DNA of 38,742 nucleotides from Verrucomicrobiaceae bacterium (lineage in GTDB: Bacteria; Verrucomicrobiota; Verrucomicrobiia; Chthoniobacterales; Chthoniobacteraceae), in contig SXWH01000041.1 of assembly GCA_005791535.1 (NCBI GenBank), forward strand, positions 1 through 38,742, read 5' to 3'. The position numbers and the translations under genes were made by a program. The notes under the pieces are model-generated. The model made no database searches, had not been told where the DNA came from, and was given only the letters and a program-made list of their open reading frames with translations. Below, in pieces: positions 16,796-25,315 of this stretch (positions within the stretch are counted from its first letter, which is position 1; each line of letters starts with the position of its first letter).

Positions 16796-18196
16796 GTGAA
16801 CCGCATCGTTGGACTGGAAACGGAATACGGCTGCCTTGTGACGCGCCAGGATGAGCGCGGCAGTGAACCTTGGCCTTCGCGCGTGAAGAACCACCTTTTC
16901 AAGAAGGTCCGCGTCGGTGCGCTCGATCGGCATCATCGCGATTACGAGGAGCCTCCCGGCAATGGCGGCTTTCTGCGCAACGGAGGCCGCATTTATCTCG
17001 ATATGGGTCATCTTGAATACGCCACGCCGGAGTGTCGGAGCGTTTCGGATGTCGTCGCATACGATCTCGCTGCGGATGCGATGGTGCAGGCCTCGCTGGA
17101 TGCGATGGGCGTGGCGGACGAGGTGTCGTTTCTAAAGAACAACATTGATCACGTCACCGGCGCCACATTTGGCTGCCATGAGAACTACCTCATGCGTCGC
17201 GAGACGGAGTTTACACCCGAGGCGCTCGGCTCGCTGCTTTCGTTTCTTGCGACCCGTCAGATCTTCTCCGGTGCCGGGCGCGTCGGGCAGGCCGCTCCGT
17301 CGGAAATTGAGCCGTTGCCGCCTTACGAGCAGGTCGATTTTCAACTCAGCCAGCGCGCGGACCATATCGTGAACGACGTCTACCAATGGGTGCAGTTCAA
17401 TCGCGCGATCATTAATGCCCGCGACGAACCGCTTGCTGATTACCGCAAGTATCGGCGTCTGCATTTGCTCATCGGAGATTCGAACATGTCTCCCTTCGCG
17501 ACCGCCATGAAGGTCGGAACCACGAATCTTGTGCTTACGCTTCTCGAAGAGGGTCGTCTGCCGTCGAATGTGCTCCTTCAGGATGCCGTCTACGCTACGC
17601 GCGCGGTCTCGCGGTCGGGGCGGGCAGATGCGCGTGTGACGCTTTACGACGGGCGTGGTGAGACCGCTCTTGGCATTCAGGAGAAGTTCCACGCTGCCTC
17701 GGTGGAAGCGCTCGCGGGCCGGGACGAGGAAACAGACTGGGTGCTGGAACAGTGGGCGTTTCTGCTGGATGGCCTCAGGACGAATGACTTCGAAATGCTA
17801 ATCGGCGCCGTGGACTGGGCATCGAAGAAGTGGCTGCTGGAAACGTTCCGCGCCGATCAGGGCCTCGAATGGGATGATCCGTGGCTCCAAAGTCTCGATC
17901 TCGAGTACCACAACATCAACCACGCGCGGGGGCTCTTCCACGCGCTGCCGGTGACGGGCGAAGTTGCTGAGTTTAATCTTCGGATGCGGCGTGAGAATGC
18001 GCTCCGCGAACCGCCTTCAAACACGCGGGCGTGGGGAAGGGGGATTGCCGTCGAACGTTTCATGGAAACGCAAATGCCCTACATAGTGAACTGGGACTCC
18101 ATCGCGGCTGCTGATCTCCACGTGTTGCCTATGAGCGATCCCTTTTACACTTACGAAGCTGAGGCGCGGCTGCTGATCGAAACCGCGATGCTCTGA
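16796..18196 (+). CDS. PafA-like (Pup/UBact-type) protein ligase
   Basis: A 466-residue member of the PafA/Dop family of carboxylate-amine ligases. Matches to PafA are extensive: GLETEYG near the N-terminus (metal/ATP-binding Glu8 and Glu10), FLRNGGRIYLDMG with Asp69 at the place of the catalytic Asp, LEYATPEC, FKNNIDHVTG, FGCHENYLMRRETEF, INARDEPLADYRKYRRLH, LIGDSNMS and VDWASKKWLLE. The GCHENYL and YATPEC variants fit PafA (ligase) better than Dop (deamidase). PafA joins the C-terminal Glu of a small ubiquitin-like tag to lysines of target proteins for proteasomal degradation. The start is a GTG without a visible ribosome-binding site. No tag, Dop, ARC/Mpa or proteasome gene is in the window. 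Confidence 0.88.
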   Translation: MNRIVGLETEYGCLVTRQDERGSEPWPSRVKNHLFKKVRVGALDRHHRDYEEPPGNGGFLRNGGRIYLDMGHLEYATPECRSVSDVVAYDLAADAMVQASLDAMGVADEVSFLKNNIDHVTGATFGCHENYLMRRETEFTPEALGSLLSFLATRQIFSGAGRVGQAAPSEIEPLPPYEQVDFQLSQRADHIVNDVYQWVQFNRAIINARDEPLADYRKYRRLHLLIGDSNMSPFATAMKVGTTNLVLTLLEEGRLPSNVLLQDAVYATRAVSRSGRADARVTLYDGRGETALGIQEKFHAASVEALAGRDEETDWVLEQWAFLLDGLRTNDFEMLIGAVDWASKKWLLETFRADQGLEWDDPWLQSLDLEYHNINHARGLFHALPVTGEVAEFNLRMRRENALREPPSNTRAWGRGIAVERFMETQMPYIVNWDSIAAADLHVLPMSDPFYTYEAEARLLIETAML

Positions 18197-19914
18197 TGAA
18201 AGGAAGAACTCACGGTTCCGGTGCGACCATCGCGGGCAAAGGCTGCGGCGTCATGTTCTTCAGTATTTTCGCCGGCATGGGCCTGCTCTTCATGGTGCTC
18301 ATTGGCGGTTCATTGAAAGCCGATTACCGTTCGCACAACTGGGTGCCCGTTCCGGCTGTCCTGCTTGGCAGCGACGTGGAAATCGAATCGCCAACGTCCG
18401 GTGACGGAAGCACTGCTTCAGGGGAGAGGGTGCCGTTTCGATATACCCACGAGGGACACACCTACACGGGAACCAACGTGACGCTTCCGGGCTCAATGAA
18501 AGTGAACGGTCGCACTTCGGAGAATGGCGAGCGTTTGAAGCAGCTCGACGCGGGAACCAACGTGACGTGTTACGTGAATCCCGACAACCCCGGCGAGGCG
18601 GTTCTGGAGAAGCGAAGCCTCGTATACGCGTGGTTCTTGTTGCTTCCCGCGGTTTTCATATTGGTGGGTTTCGGAGGGATATTCTTTGTCCTCAAAAGCC
18701 AACCCGGAAAGCTGAAGCCCGTTTCCGCCCGGCACGGGGCGTCCAGCGCGAGGGCGGGGACGATTGGTGTCCGCATTTTTGCATCGATCTTCATACTGAT
18801 TGGCGGGGTCGCAACGTGGTTTGTCGGGTTGAAGCCGCTCTTGCAGGTTCAGGCTGCGAAGTCGTGGATCGAGGTTCCGTGCAAGATCCGCACGGCTTAC
18901 GTGGATAGTCATAGAGGCAGCAAGGGAGGCCGCACCTACAGCATCAAGGTTTCCTACTCCTACTCGGTGGATGGCCAGAAGTACATCGGCGACCGCTACA
19001 GTTTTGCCACCGGTTCGTCGAGCGGCCGCGAGTGGCGCGACCGAGCGGTGGACGCGCTGACAGCCGAACCCAATCCGGTTTGCTACGTGAACGCCGAGAG
19101 TCCGCAGGAATCCGTCCTCGTGCGGGAGCTTGGTGGCGATGTGTGGTTCGGTTTGATCCCGCTGGTTTTTGTAGTCGTGGGAACCGCGCTTTTTGCCGCT
19201 GCGCCGAAATTGGGGAACAAATCGTCGGGCTCGCGCGGACTTCCCAAACCACTGCCACAAGCCTCACCTGTGCTGGTTCCCGGTGGCGGCGTGGAGCTGA
19301 AGGCGGGCTCCACTCCGAAAGCCGGTTGCGTGGGAATGGGCTGCGTCGCCGTTTTCTGGAATGGGATCGTGTGGACATTCTTTCTTCAGTCCGACACGCC
19401 TCTTTTCGTGCGCCTGTTTCTACTGATTTTCGTCGCGGTCGGTCTCGGGATGATTGGTGGGTGGGGCTACTATTTCCTCGCGATGTTCAACCCGAAACCC
19501 TCGTTGATTGCGGATTCGCAGACCGTCGAACTTGGCGGCGCGCTTCGCATCAAGTGGCGGTTCACCGGGAACGTATCCAGAATCACCCGATTCGAAGTGC
19601 TGCTGACCGCGAAGGAATCCGCCACGTACCGCCGCGGCACAAACACCGTGACGGATCACCATTTCTTCCTGCATCAGCAAGTCACGGAGACGCGGGATCG
19701 TGGAATGATTGCGAACGGCGAAACCACCATCCCCATCCCCGCCGGGCTGATGCACAGTTTCGAGGCATCGAATAACAAGATCGTCTGGGCGGTGAAGTTG
19801 CACGGGGAGATTGCGAAATGGCCGGATGTGGATTTCGAGTTCCCCATCACCGTATTGCCCGCTTCCGCAAGCGTCCCGCTTCCGCAGATTTCACAGGAGG
19901 AAGGACAGCCATGA
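18196..19914 (+). CDS. DUF3592-type multi-pass membrane protein
   Basis: A 572-residue protein with two DUF3592-like modules. Each has a small beta domain between membrane segments: VPVPAVLLGSD then FRYTHEGHTYTG and CYVNPDNPGEAVLE in the first; WIEVPCKIRTAYV, SYSYSVDGQKYIG and CYVNAESPQESVLV in the second. Membrane segments are near 14-36, 138-160, 193-214, 316-338 and 380-432. The last 130 residues form a soluble beta-sandwich (SQTVELGGALRIKWRF) that resembles the arrestin-like protein encoded next. Function is unknown. The ATG shares a base with the PafA stop and the 3' end overlaps the next gene by four bases. Confidence 0.8.
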   Translation: MKGRTHGSGATIAGKGCGVMFFSIFAGMGLLFMVLIGGSLKADYRSHNWVPVPAVLLGSDVEIESPTSGDGSTASGERVPFRYTHEGHTYTGTNVTLPGSMKVNGRTSENGERLKQLDAGTNVTCYVNPDNPGEAVLEKRSLVYAWFLLLPAVFILVGFGGIFFVLKSQPGKLKPVSARHGASSARAGTIGVRIFASIFILIGGVATWFVGLKPLLQVQAAKSWIEVPCKIRTAYVDSHRGSKGGRTYSIKVSYSYSVDGQKYIGDRYSFATGSSSGREWRDRAVDALTAEPNPVCYVNAESPQESVLVRELGGDVWFGLIPLVFVVVGTALFAAAPKLGNKSSGSRGLPKPLPQASPVLVPGGGVELKAGSTPKAGCVGMGCVAVFWNGIVWTFFLQSDTPLFVRLFLLIFVAVGLGMIGGWGYYFLAMFNPKPSLIADSQTVELGGALRIKWRFTGNVSRITRFEVLLTAKESATYRRGTNTVTDHHFFLHQQVTETRDRGMIANGETTIPIPAGLMHSFEASNNKIVWAVKLHGEIAKWPDVDFEFPITVLPASASVPLPQISQEEGQP

Positions 19915-20309
19915 TAAGACTCGGACTTCGCGAGAATAGGACAGCATTCGCGCCCGGCGAGGCGATTTCCGGAGCGGTTTTGTGGGAGTTTTCCGAACGG
20001 AAAAGACTGTTCGAGGTGAGACTGGTTTGGTCCACAAAAGGCAAGGGCACCGAGGACGCCGCGACCGTCGCGGTGCAGGCGATGGACGCGACCAAACCCG
20101 CGGACACAGGGACATTTTCCTTCACCGCTCCCGATGCGCCGCACAGCTTCGACGGCACCCTGATCGCGCTGGTCTGGGCCGTGGAATGCGTCGTGGAGCC
20201 CGGCGACGAGTTCCAGCGAATCGAAATCGTCATCGCACCCGGTGCCCGCGAGATCGTGCTTCCGAAAATTGAACAGCCGGGAAAGGGTCTCCCGTTCAAA
20301 TCCCGCTGA
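19911..20309 (+). CDS. Arrestin-like beta-sandwich protein
   Basis: A 132-residue soluble protein. The opening LRENRTAFAPGEAISGAVLW is the pattern of arrestin-fold N-domains (a 'paGe.i.G.v' strand pair), and it ends in alternating hydrophobic strands. No signal peptide is present. The ATG follows a strong GGAGGAAGG ribosome-binding site and overlaps the DUF3592 stop by four bases. It probably works with the DUF3592 protein, whose own C-terminal domain looks similar; partner binding is inference. Confidence 0.65.
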   Translation: MIRLGLRENRTAFAPGEAISGAVLWEFSERKRLFEVRLVWSTKGKGTEDAATVAVQAMDATKPADTGTFSFTAPDAPHSFDGTLIALVWAVECVVEPGDEFQRIEIVIAPGAREIVLPKIEQPGKGLPFKSR

Positions 20310-20360
20310 TCGGATTTCTTCCCCTTGCCAGTCGGCGGTCACCCCGCCACGATTCGGCCC

Positions 20361-20927
20361 GTGAGTGCAAAGGAAAATCCATTCGCCAGCGCAAAGATCG
20401 AGAGTCTCCCGTTTCAATTTCCCGCAGGCATGTCGTGGGATTCGCTGCTGAAGAAGCTCGAGGAATTGAAGTGGTGTGCCAGCATTGTGGGAGGGAACGG
20501 AGTCGGCAAGACGACGCTAATCGAGCAGCTTGTGCCGAAGTTGGAGGAGCGTGGTTTTCAGCCGGTCATCTTCCGTCTCAATGCCGAATCCAGCATGCGC
20601 GAAAAGGACCGTTTCCCGGAGCTGTTGCGCGAAGTAGTTGCTCCCGGGTTCATTCTCCTTGATGGCGCGGAGCAACTCTCCACGCGTCACTGGCTGCCGG
20701 TTCGTGGCGCAGCCAGCAAGGCCGCCGGATTCATCGTCACGGTGCATCGCTCGAGCAGGCTTCCGGTCGCAGTCGAGCTGGAGACGAATGTGAAGCTTTT
20801 TGAATCGCTCGTCACCACGCTGTGCGGCGGGAAGCTGCCCGGCGAGGAAGCTCACGCGATTTTCCACCGCCATCGTGGAAACATTCGCGAGTGCTTTCGC
20901 GAGCTGTACGACCGCTGGAACGGATAA
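20361..20927 (+). CDS. Small P-loop ATPase, unknown function
   Basis: A 188-residue protein with Walker A GGNGVGKTT (residues 44-52), Walker B FILLDGAEQ (97-105) and a later VTVHRSSRLP strand, consistent with a compact AAA/STAND-like ATPase core. A C-terminal helical end (HRHRGNIRECFRELYDRW) resembles a small lid. No extra domain is attached. The GTG at 20361 was preferred to a TTG at 20325 because it begins the recognisable N-terminus. It follows the arrestin-like gene by 51 bases and may be the last gene of the PafA/DUF3592 run. I cannot assign a pathway. Confidence 0.65.
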   Translation: MSAKENPFASAKIESLPFQFPAGMSWDSLLKKLEELKWCASIVGGNGVGKTTLIEQLVPKLEERGFQPVIFRLNAESSMREKDRFPELLREVVAPGFILLDGAEQLSTRHWLPVRGAASKAAGFIVTVHRSSRLPVAVELETNVKLFESLVTTLCGGKLPGEEAHAIFHRHRGNIRECFRELYDRWNG

Positions 20928-20995
20928 GGCTGAGGAATCCGTCCTGCCAAAAAGACATTGCCGCGGCGTGTGCGCGCTGTTACCGCGACATCGCA

Positions 20996-21838
20996 ATGAA
21001 ACACATCGCCATTCTCTCCACCCTCATCGCTGCCACATCAGTCTTCGCGCAGGACAAGCCTGCCGAGAAACCCGCCGACAAGCCGGCGGAGGCTCCAAAG
21101 GATACGCTGGGCTACCAGACCACTCCGATTATTCCGGGCACAAAATGGCATGTTCATGACGGTCTTCGTCCGCAGCCGAAGATTGTGAAGCCGGGCGAAT
21201 TCAGCACTCAGGAAAAAGTCGGCAGTGCGCCGAGCGATGCCGTGGTTCTTTTTGACGGCAAGGATCTGAGCCAGTGGAAGAGCGGCAACGGCGAAGCGAA
21301 ATGGAAGGTTGAAAACGGATACTTCGAGGTGGTGCCGAAGACAGGCACGCTCGGAACGAAAGGCCAGTGGGGCCCCGATGTGCAACTGCACATCGAATGG
21401 ATGGCACCGCCGCCAGTCGGCAAGGGGCAGGGCCGCGGAAACAGCGGCGTCTTTTTCCATGGGCGCTACGAGATTCAGGTGCTCGATAGCTACGAGAATC
21501 CGACCTATCCCGACGGTCAGGCGACCGGGATCTATGGCCAGACTCCGCCGTTGGTGAACGCCACCCGTCCTCCGCAGACGTGGAATGTGTACGATATCAT
21601 TTTCAACGGACCGCGCTTCGACGCTGACGGAAAACTGCTGAAGCCCGCATACGTCACGGTCTTCCACAATGGAGTGCTGACGCAGAATCACACGGAGCTG
21701 ACCGGAAGCACCCCGCATCAAGCCGTGGGCAAATACACAAAGCACGGCGAGAAGACCGACATCACACTTCAGGACCACGGAAACCCGATGCGCTTCCGCA
21801 ACGTGTGGATCCGGGAGCTTAAGCCGTCGGGCGAGTAG
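20996..21838 (+). CDS. Secreted DUF1080 protein (3-keto-disaccharide hydrolase family)
   Basis: A 280-residue exported protein with a signal peptide ending at VFAQ (about residue 20) and a Lys/Pro/Ala repeat linker. It carries a DUF1080 concanavalin-like domain starting at VVLFDGKDLSQWKSG (about residue 82). Core strands include NSGVFFHGRYEIQVLDSY and WNVYDIIFNGPRFD, and the end is MRFRNVWIRELKP. Family members bind or hydrolyse sugars, with 3-keto-disaccharides shown for some, and are very numerous in PVC bacteria. It sits alone, convergent with the next gene at a distance of 13 bases. Confidence 0.9.
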   Translation: MKHIAILSTLIAATSVFAQDKPAEKPADKPAEAPKDTLGYQTTPIIPGTKWHVHDGLRPQPKIVKPGEFSTQEKVGSAPSDAVVLFDGKDLSQWKSGNGEAKWKVENGYFEVVPKTGTLGTKGQWGPDVQLHIEWMAPPPVGKGQGRGNSGVFFHGRYEIQVLDSYENPTYPDGQATGIYGQTPPLVNATRPPQTWNVYDIIFNGPRFDADGKLLKPAYVTVFHNGVLTQNHTELTGSTPHQAVGKYTKHGEKTDITLQDHGNPMRFRNVWIRELKPSGE

Positions 21839-21851
21839 AGCGCGCCAGCGC

Positions 21852-23441
21852 CTATTTCCAGAGAAGTTCGCCGGTCAGATTGGGAAGCGCCGCGGGTTCC
21901 GCGGTGTGCACCATAAACTCGTTGGTGCCCGCTTTCAGCCGTATCAGCGCCATTTCGGCAAACTGGAAGTCGCAGGTGATCTGCATCGGCTTCTCAAACT
22001 TCACCATCCCGCCCGCAGGCACGACTACGCTCAGCGTGAACCGCGTCGTGGGCTGCTTGGAGACCTGGGTGATCGCGCCGTCGAGAGAAACGGTCCGGCC
22101 TTGCGCGAGCCGGATCTTCCGATCCTCGACCGCGTCTTCAAATTCCAGCTTCACAGCGACCGGGCTTTCCACGACGCCACCGACAATCGGAAACGGCCAC
22201 TCGATGACCGCCTCGGCGCGCTTCTCGCGGTGCGCCCTGTTTGCGATCGCGAAGCTGGTTCCTTCGCGGCGGATTTCCATGCCGTCGGCGAGTGTGAACG
22301 CATCGGCTGTGAGCGGGCGCTCAAAGTAACCGTTGAAATAGCGCGGCACACGATTCGGATATGCGCCGATGAAATACTTTCCCCAATTGAAGTTCGAGAA
22401 CACGACACGCTGCCCCGGTTGGAGCATTGCGGCGATCCGGTAATCAGATCGCGCCTCCACGGGCCACGGCTTGTTGTCCTCGGTGGTCAGGAAAAACTCT
22501 GCGTATCCCTGTTCATACGGACCCATATTTCCGAGTTGGACGACGTTTTTGAACGCATCGCGACTTGCCGACAGTTCCTCCACGCCGAGCACTGCCCGCG
22601 GATCGCCGGGCTTGTGGAAATACGCGGCGAAGTCGGCATCCAGCAGCATCCAGCGACCACCCGCAAAAATCTCCGGGACGACATGGCCTTCGAGTCCCCA
22701 TATTCGCGCGTTCAGTCCGCAGAGCTTTGCGAGTCCGGCGACGGCCTGCGATGCGTCGTCGCAGAATCCGTATCCGTAGCACGCGAAGAATCGCACAGTG
22801 TCGTGCTCCTCTGGCCCCTCGGTCACCGGTTTCGCGTGATAGCGGTGTGTCGCGACAAATCTCCAAATCGCGATGGCGCGATCCACTTCATCGCTGATTC
22901 CACGAAGGCCCGCGGTTTCCACCATCGCTTCGGCGTCGTCCCAGCGGATGCCCGAGTGAATCAGCGGCATCGCGACCGGTGCGGCGGTCGGGTTGGAAAT
23001 CGCGTACTGGTAAAGCGTCGGAGCCTGTGGGAGTTCCATCTTCCGATCCACGAGGCTGAACGGAAGACTCTGCAGGTTGGGCACCTTGCGGTCCGGCAGT
23101 GTGCGCGGCGACGGCGGCAGCCACGGAGTCTTTGCCTTGCTGTATTCCGCGGGCACGGTGCGGTTGATTTCCTGATTCATCCGCGCCGCGATAGCGATGG
23201 CGTCGCTCGCGGGGTCCTCTTCCTTTGGGGAGATTCCATAACGTTCCGACAGAGCCCTCAAATATGTGCGTTCCTGCTGCGAGATTCGTGAAACGCGCGC
23301 CGATGCGCTCCGGCCTTGTTCCTTCGCGAGGGCTGCCTCGGCCTTCCGCACGCGGCCATGGTAGTGGTGGGCGAGAAGTCCGCTGGACGCTGCAAGCGCT
23401 GCGAAGCCGAGGCTCAGGTAGAGTGGTAGTGATTTCTTCAA
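21852..23441 (-). CDS. Membrane-anchored transglutaminase-like protein
   Basis: A 529-residue protein with an N-terminal membrane anchor (about residues 7-24), a coiled, charged segment and a transglutaminase-like core. The papain-type triad can be placed as Cys227 (YGYGFCDDAS), His253 (LEGHVVPE) and Asp268 or Asp270 (MLLDADF). About 230 beta-rich residues follow. Such exported enzymes act as peptidases, amidases or cross-linkers; the substrate is unknown. Its ATG overlaps the stop of asparagine synthetase by four bases, so the pair is co-translated. An alternative reading as a lasso-peptide B-type peptidase is unlikely because of its size and anchor. Confidence 0.8.
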   Translation of the reverse strand: MKKSLPLYLSLGFAALAASSGLLAHHYHGRVRKAEAALAKEQGRSASARVSRISQQERTYLRALSERYGISPKEEDPASDAIAIAARMNQEINRTVPAEYSKAKTPWLPPSPRTLPDRKVPNLQSLPFSLVDRKMELPQAPTLYQYAISNPTAAPVAMPLIHSGIRWDDAEAMVETAGLRGISDEVDRAIAIWRFVATHRYHAKPVTEGPEEHDTVRFFACYGYGFCDDASQAVAGLAKLCGLNARIWGLEGHVVPEIFAGGRWMLLDADFAAYFHKPGDPRAVLGVEELSASRDAFKNVVQLGNMGPYEQGYAEFFLTTEDNKPWPVEARSDYRIAAMLQPGQRVVFSNFNWGKYFIGAYPNRVPRYFNGYFERPLTADAFTLADGMEIRREGTSFAIANRAHREKRAEAVIEWPFPIVGGVVESPVAVKLEFEDAVEDRKIRLAQGRTVSLDGAITQVSKQPTTRFTLSVVVPAGGMVKFEKPMQITCDFQFAEMALIRLKAGTNEFMVHTAEPAALPNLTGELLWK

Positions 23442-25312
23442 AGTGCGTACGAACGGAGCCAGTTCTCGAGGACGAGCAAGGCCCAGATTTTCTTTCCGTG
23501 ATCAAATCTTCCGGAACGGTTTTGTTCGATGAGTTTGCTGATATTTTCAGCCGAAAGAAAGCCGTGACAACGCGCTCCGCTGCCAAGCAGGTCGCGGACG
23601 GCATCCAGATTCGGCCCGGCGAACCAGCGCGCGAGCGGGACGGAAAATCCGAGCTTTCCCCGGCCGGCGATGCGCTCCGGCAGGAAATCGCGGAACAGGT
23701 CGCGCAGAATCCATTTCGTTGTGGTGCCGCGAATCTTCCAGTTCACGGGCAGACGCGCTGCGAGTTCCATCAATTCGTGATCGAGGAACGGCGAACGCGC
23801 TTCCAGGGAATGCGCCATCGTCACGCGGTCCGCTTTCACAAGCAGCGCGCCGGGCAGGTAGTGGTGGAGGTCCGTGTAGAGCGTGCGGTCCACGCGAGTC
23901 CCGGCAAGCGCAGCGGCATACGTTTGCTCCATCGCCCCGTGACTTGGTTCCATCACCTTTGCGAAATCGCCGGTATAGAGCGCGGCCTTCTCCGCTTCGG
24001 AAAAATACGAACCCCAGCGCACGACACTCGCGCCGCTTCCGAAGGATGCAGCGTGTCCCAGCTTGCGGAGCGCGGCTGCGGGGCTTTTCTCCACGGGCTT
24101 GTTTCCATTCACCGGAAGCAACGAGAACAGCGCATCTGCTGCGTTGCGCAGGAATGATGGGACCAACCCGTAGAAGTTCGCTACGGCGTCTGCGTAGTAG
24201 CGCTGGTAGCCGGCGAATGCCTCGTCTCCACCGTCGCCATTCAGCGCGACCGTCACGTGCTGCCTGGTAAGTTTGCTGAGATACCAGAGCGGAATCGCGG
24301 CGGAGTCTGCAAAGGGCTCATCGAAATGCGCACCGAGCGGTCCCAGCACTTCCATTGCAGAAGGCGCCACGATGAACTCCTGATGCTCTGTTCCAAACTT
24401 CTCCGCCACTGCACGGGCGTGATCGGTTTCATTAAACGCGGCCTCCTCAAATCCGATGGAGAACGTCTTCACGGGGCGCGACGACATTCCGGCCATGAGT
24501 CCGACGACGACGCTGGAGTCGATTCCTCCGCTGAGATGCGCGCCGAGCGGAACCTCGCTCATGAGCCGGATACGAACGGCCTCCTCGATCTTCGTGCGAA
24601 CGTGCTCGCGGAGGTCGTCACCGCTTTCCTTCGTGCGGAAATCGATGTCCCAGTAACGCCGCGTCGAAATGCGACCGTTCTCGCAAACAAGCGTGTGTGC
24701 GGGCGGAAGCTTTTTCGCAGCGCGAAAGCCCGTGAGCGGGTCGGGTACGTATTGCAGCGTGAGGTAATGGTGCACCGCCTCCGGATTCATCTCTCGCGGG
24801 AAGCCGGGGTATTTCAGCAGGCACTTCAGCTCGGAGCCGAAGAGCAGCGCGCCGTCGTGCTCTGCGTAATAAAGCGGCTTCTTTCCGAGGCGGTCGCGCG
24901 CGATGAAGAGCCGCCGTTTCGGCGCATCCCAGATCGCGAAGGCGAACATCCCGCGAAGGTGCCGCACGCAGTCGTCGCCGTATTCCTCGTAAGCGTGCAC
25001 GATGGATTCCGTGTCGCTGTGCGTTTTGAAAATGTGCCCGCGCTTTTCGAGCTCCGCGCGCAGAGCGGGGTGGTTGTAAATCTCGCCATTGAAGACGATC
25101 CAGATCGAGCCGTCCTCGTTGCTGATCGGCTGGCGGCCGCTTGCCACGTCGATAATCGCCAGCCGCCGCATCGCGATTCCGGTGGGGCCGTCGAAGTGAA
25201 AGCCGTCGCTATCCGGGCCGCGATGGGTGATCGCGGCATTCATCGCGGCGAGCACCTGCCGGTCGGCGGAGCGTCCCGTGTCGTGGTATGTGTATCCTGC
25301 GATTCCGCACAT
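23438..25312 (-). CDS. asnB: Glutamine-hydrolysing asparagine synthetase (AsnB family)
   Basis: A 624-residue class-II amidotransferase. It begins MCGIAG, so the nucleophile Cys2 is intact. The glutaminase half shows THRGPDSDG and FNGEIYNHPALR. The synthetase half shows the PP-loop LSGGIDSS (about residue 260) and GDGGDEAFAGYQRYY. It converts aspartate and glutamine to asparagine, or, as in surface-polysaccharide and exosortase loci, amidates another substrate. It starts three bases after the nucleoside phosphorylase stop and overlaps the transglutaminase-like gene. The catalytic motifs are complete, which argues against a cyclase-type lasso enzyme. Confidence 0.93.
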   Translation of the reverse strand: MCGIAGYTYHDTGRSADRQVLAAMNAAITHRGPDSDGFHFDGPTGIAMRRLAIIDVASGRQPISNEDGSIWIVFNGEIYNHPALRAELEKRGHIFKTHSDTESIVHAYEEYGDDCVRHLRGMFAFAIWDAPKRRLFIARDRLGKKPLYYAEHDGALLFGSELKCLLKYPGFPREMNPEAVHHYLTLQYVPDPLTGFRAAKKLPPAHTLVCENGRISTRRYWDIDFRTKESGDDLREHVRTKIEEAVRIRLMSEVPLGAHLSGGIDSSVVVGLMAGMSSRPVKTFSIGFEEAAFNETDHARAVAEKFGTEHQEFIVAPSAMEVLGPLGAHFDEPFADSAAIPLWYLSKLTRQHVTVALNGDGGDEAFAGYQRYYADAVANFYGLVPSFLRNAADALFSLLPVNGNKPVEKSPAAALRKLGHAASFGSGASVVRWGSYFSEAEKAALYTGDFAKVMEPSHGAMEQTYAAALAGTRVDRTLYTDLHHYLPGALLVKADRVTMAHSLEARSPFLDHELMELAARLPVNWKIRGTTTKWILRDLFRDFLPERIAGRGKLGFSVPLARWFAGPNLDAVRDLLGSGARCHGFLSAENISKLIEQNRSGRFDHGKKIWALLVLENWLRSYAL

Positions 25313-25315
25313 GGC

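Noticed and set aside
21852-25312. Lasso-peptide biosynthetic cluster (AsnB-like plus transglutaminase-like genes)
   Set aside because: AsnB keeps all glutaminase and synthetase motifs, the transglutaminase-like protein is a 529-residue membrane-anchored enzyme, and no precursor peptide, RRE or transporter is present.
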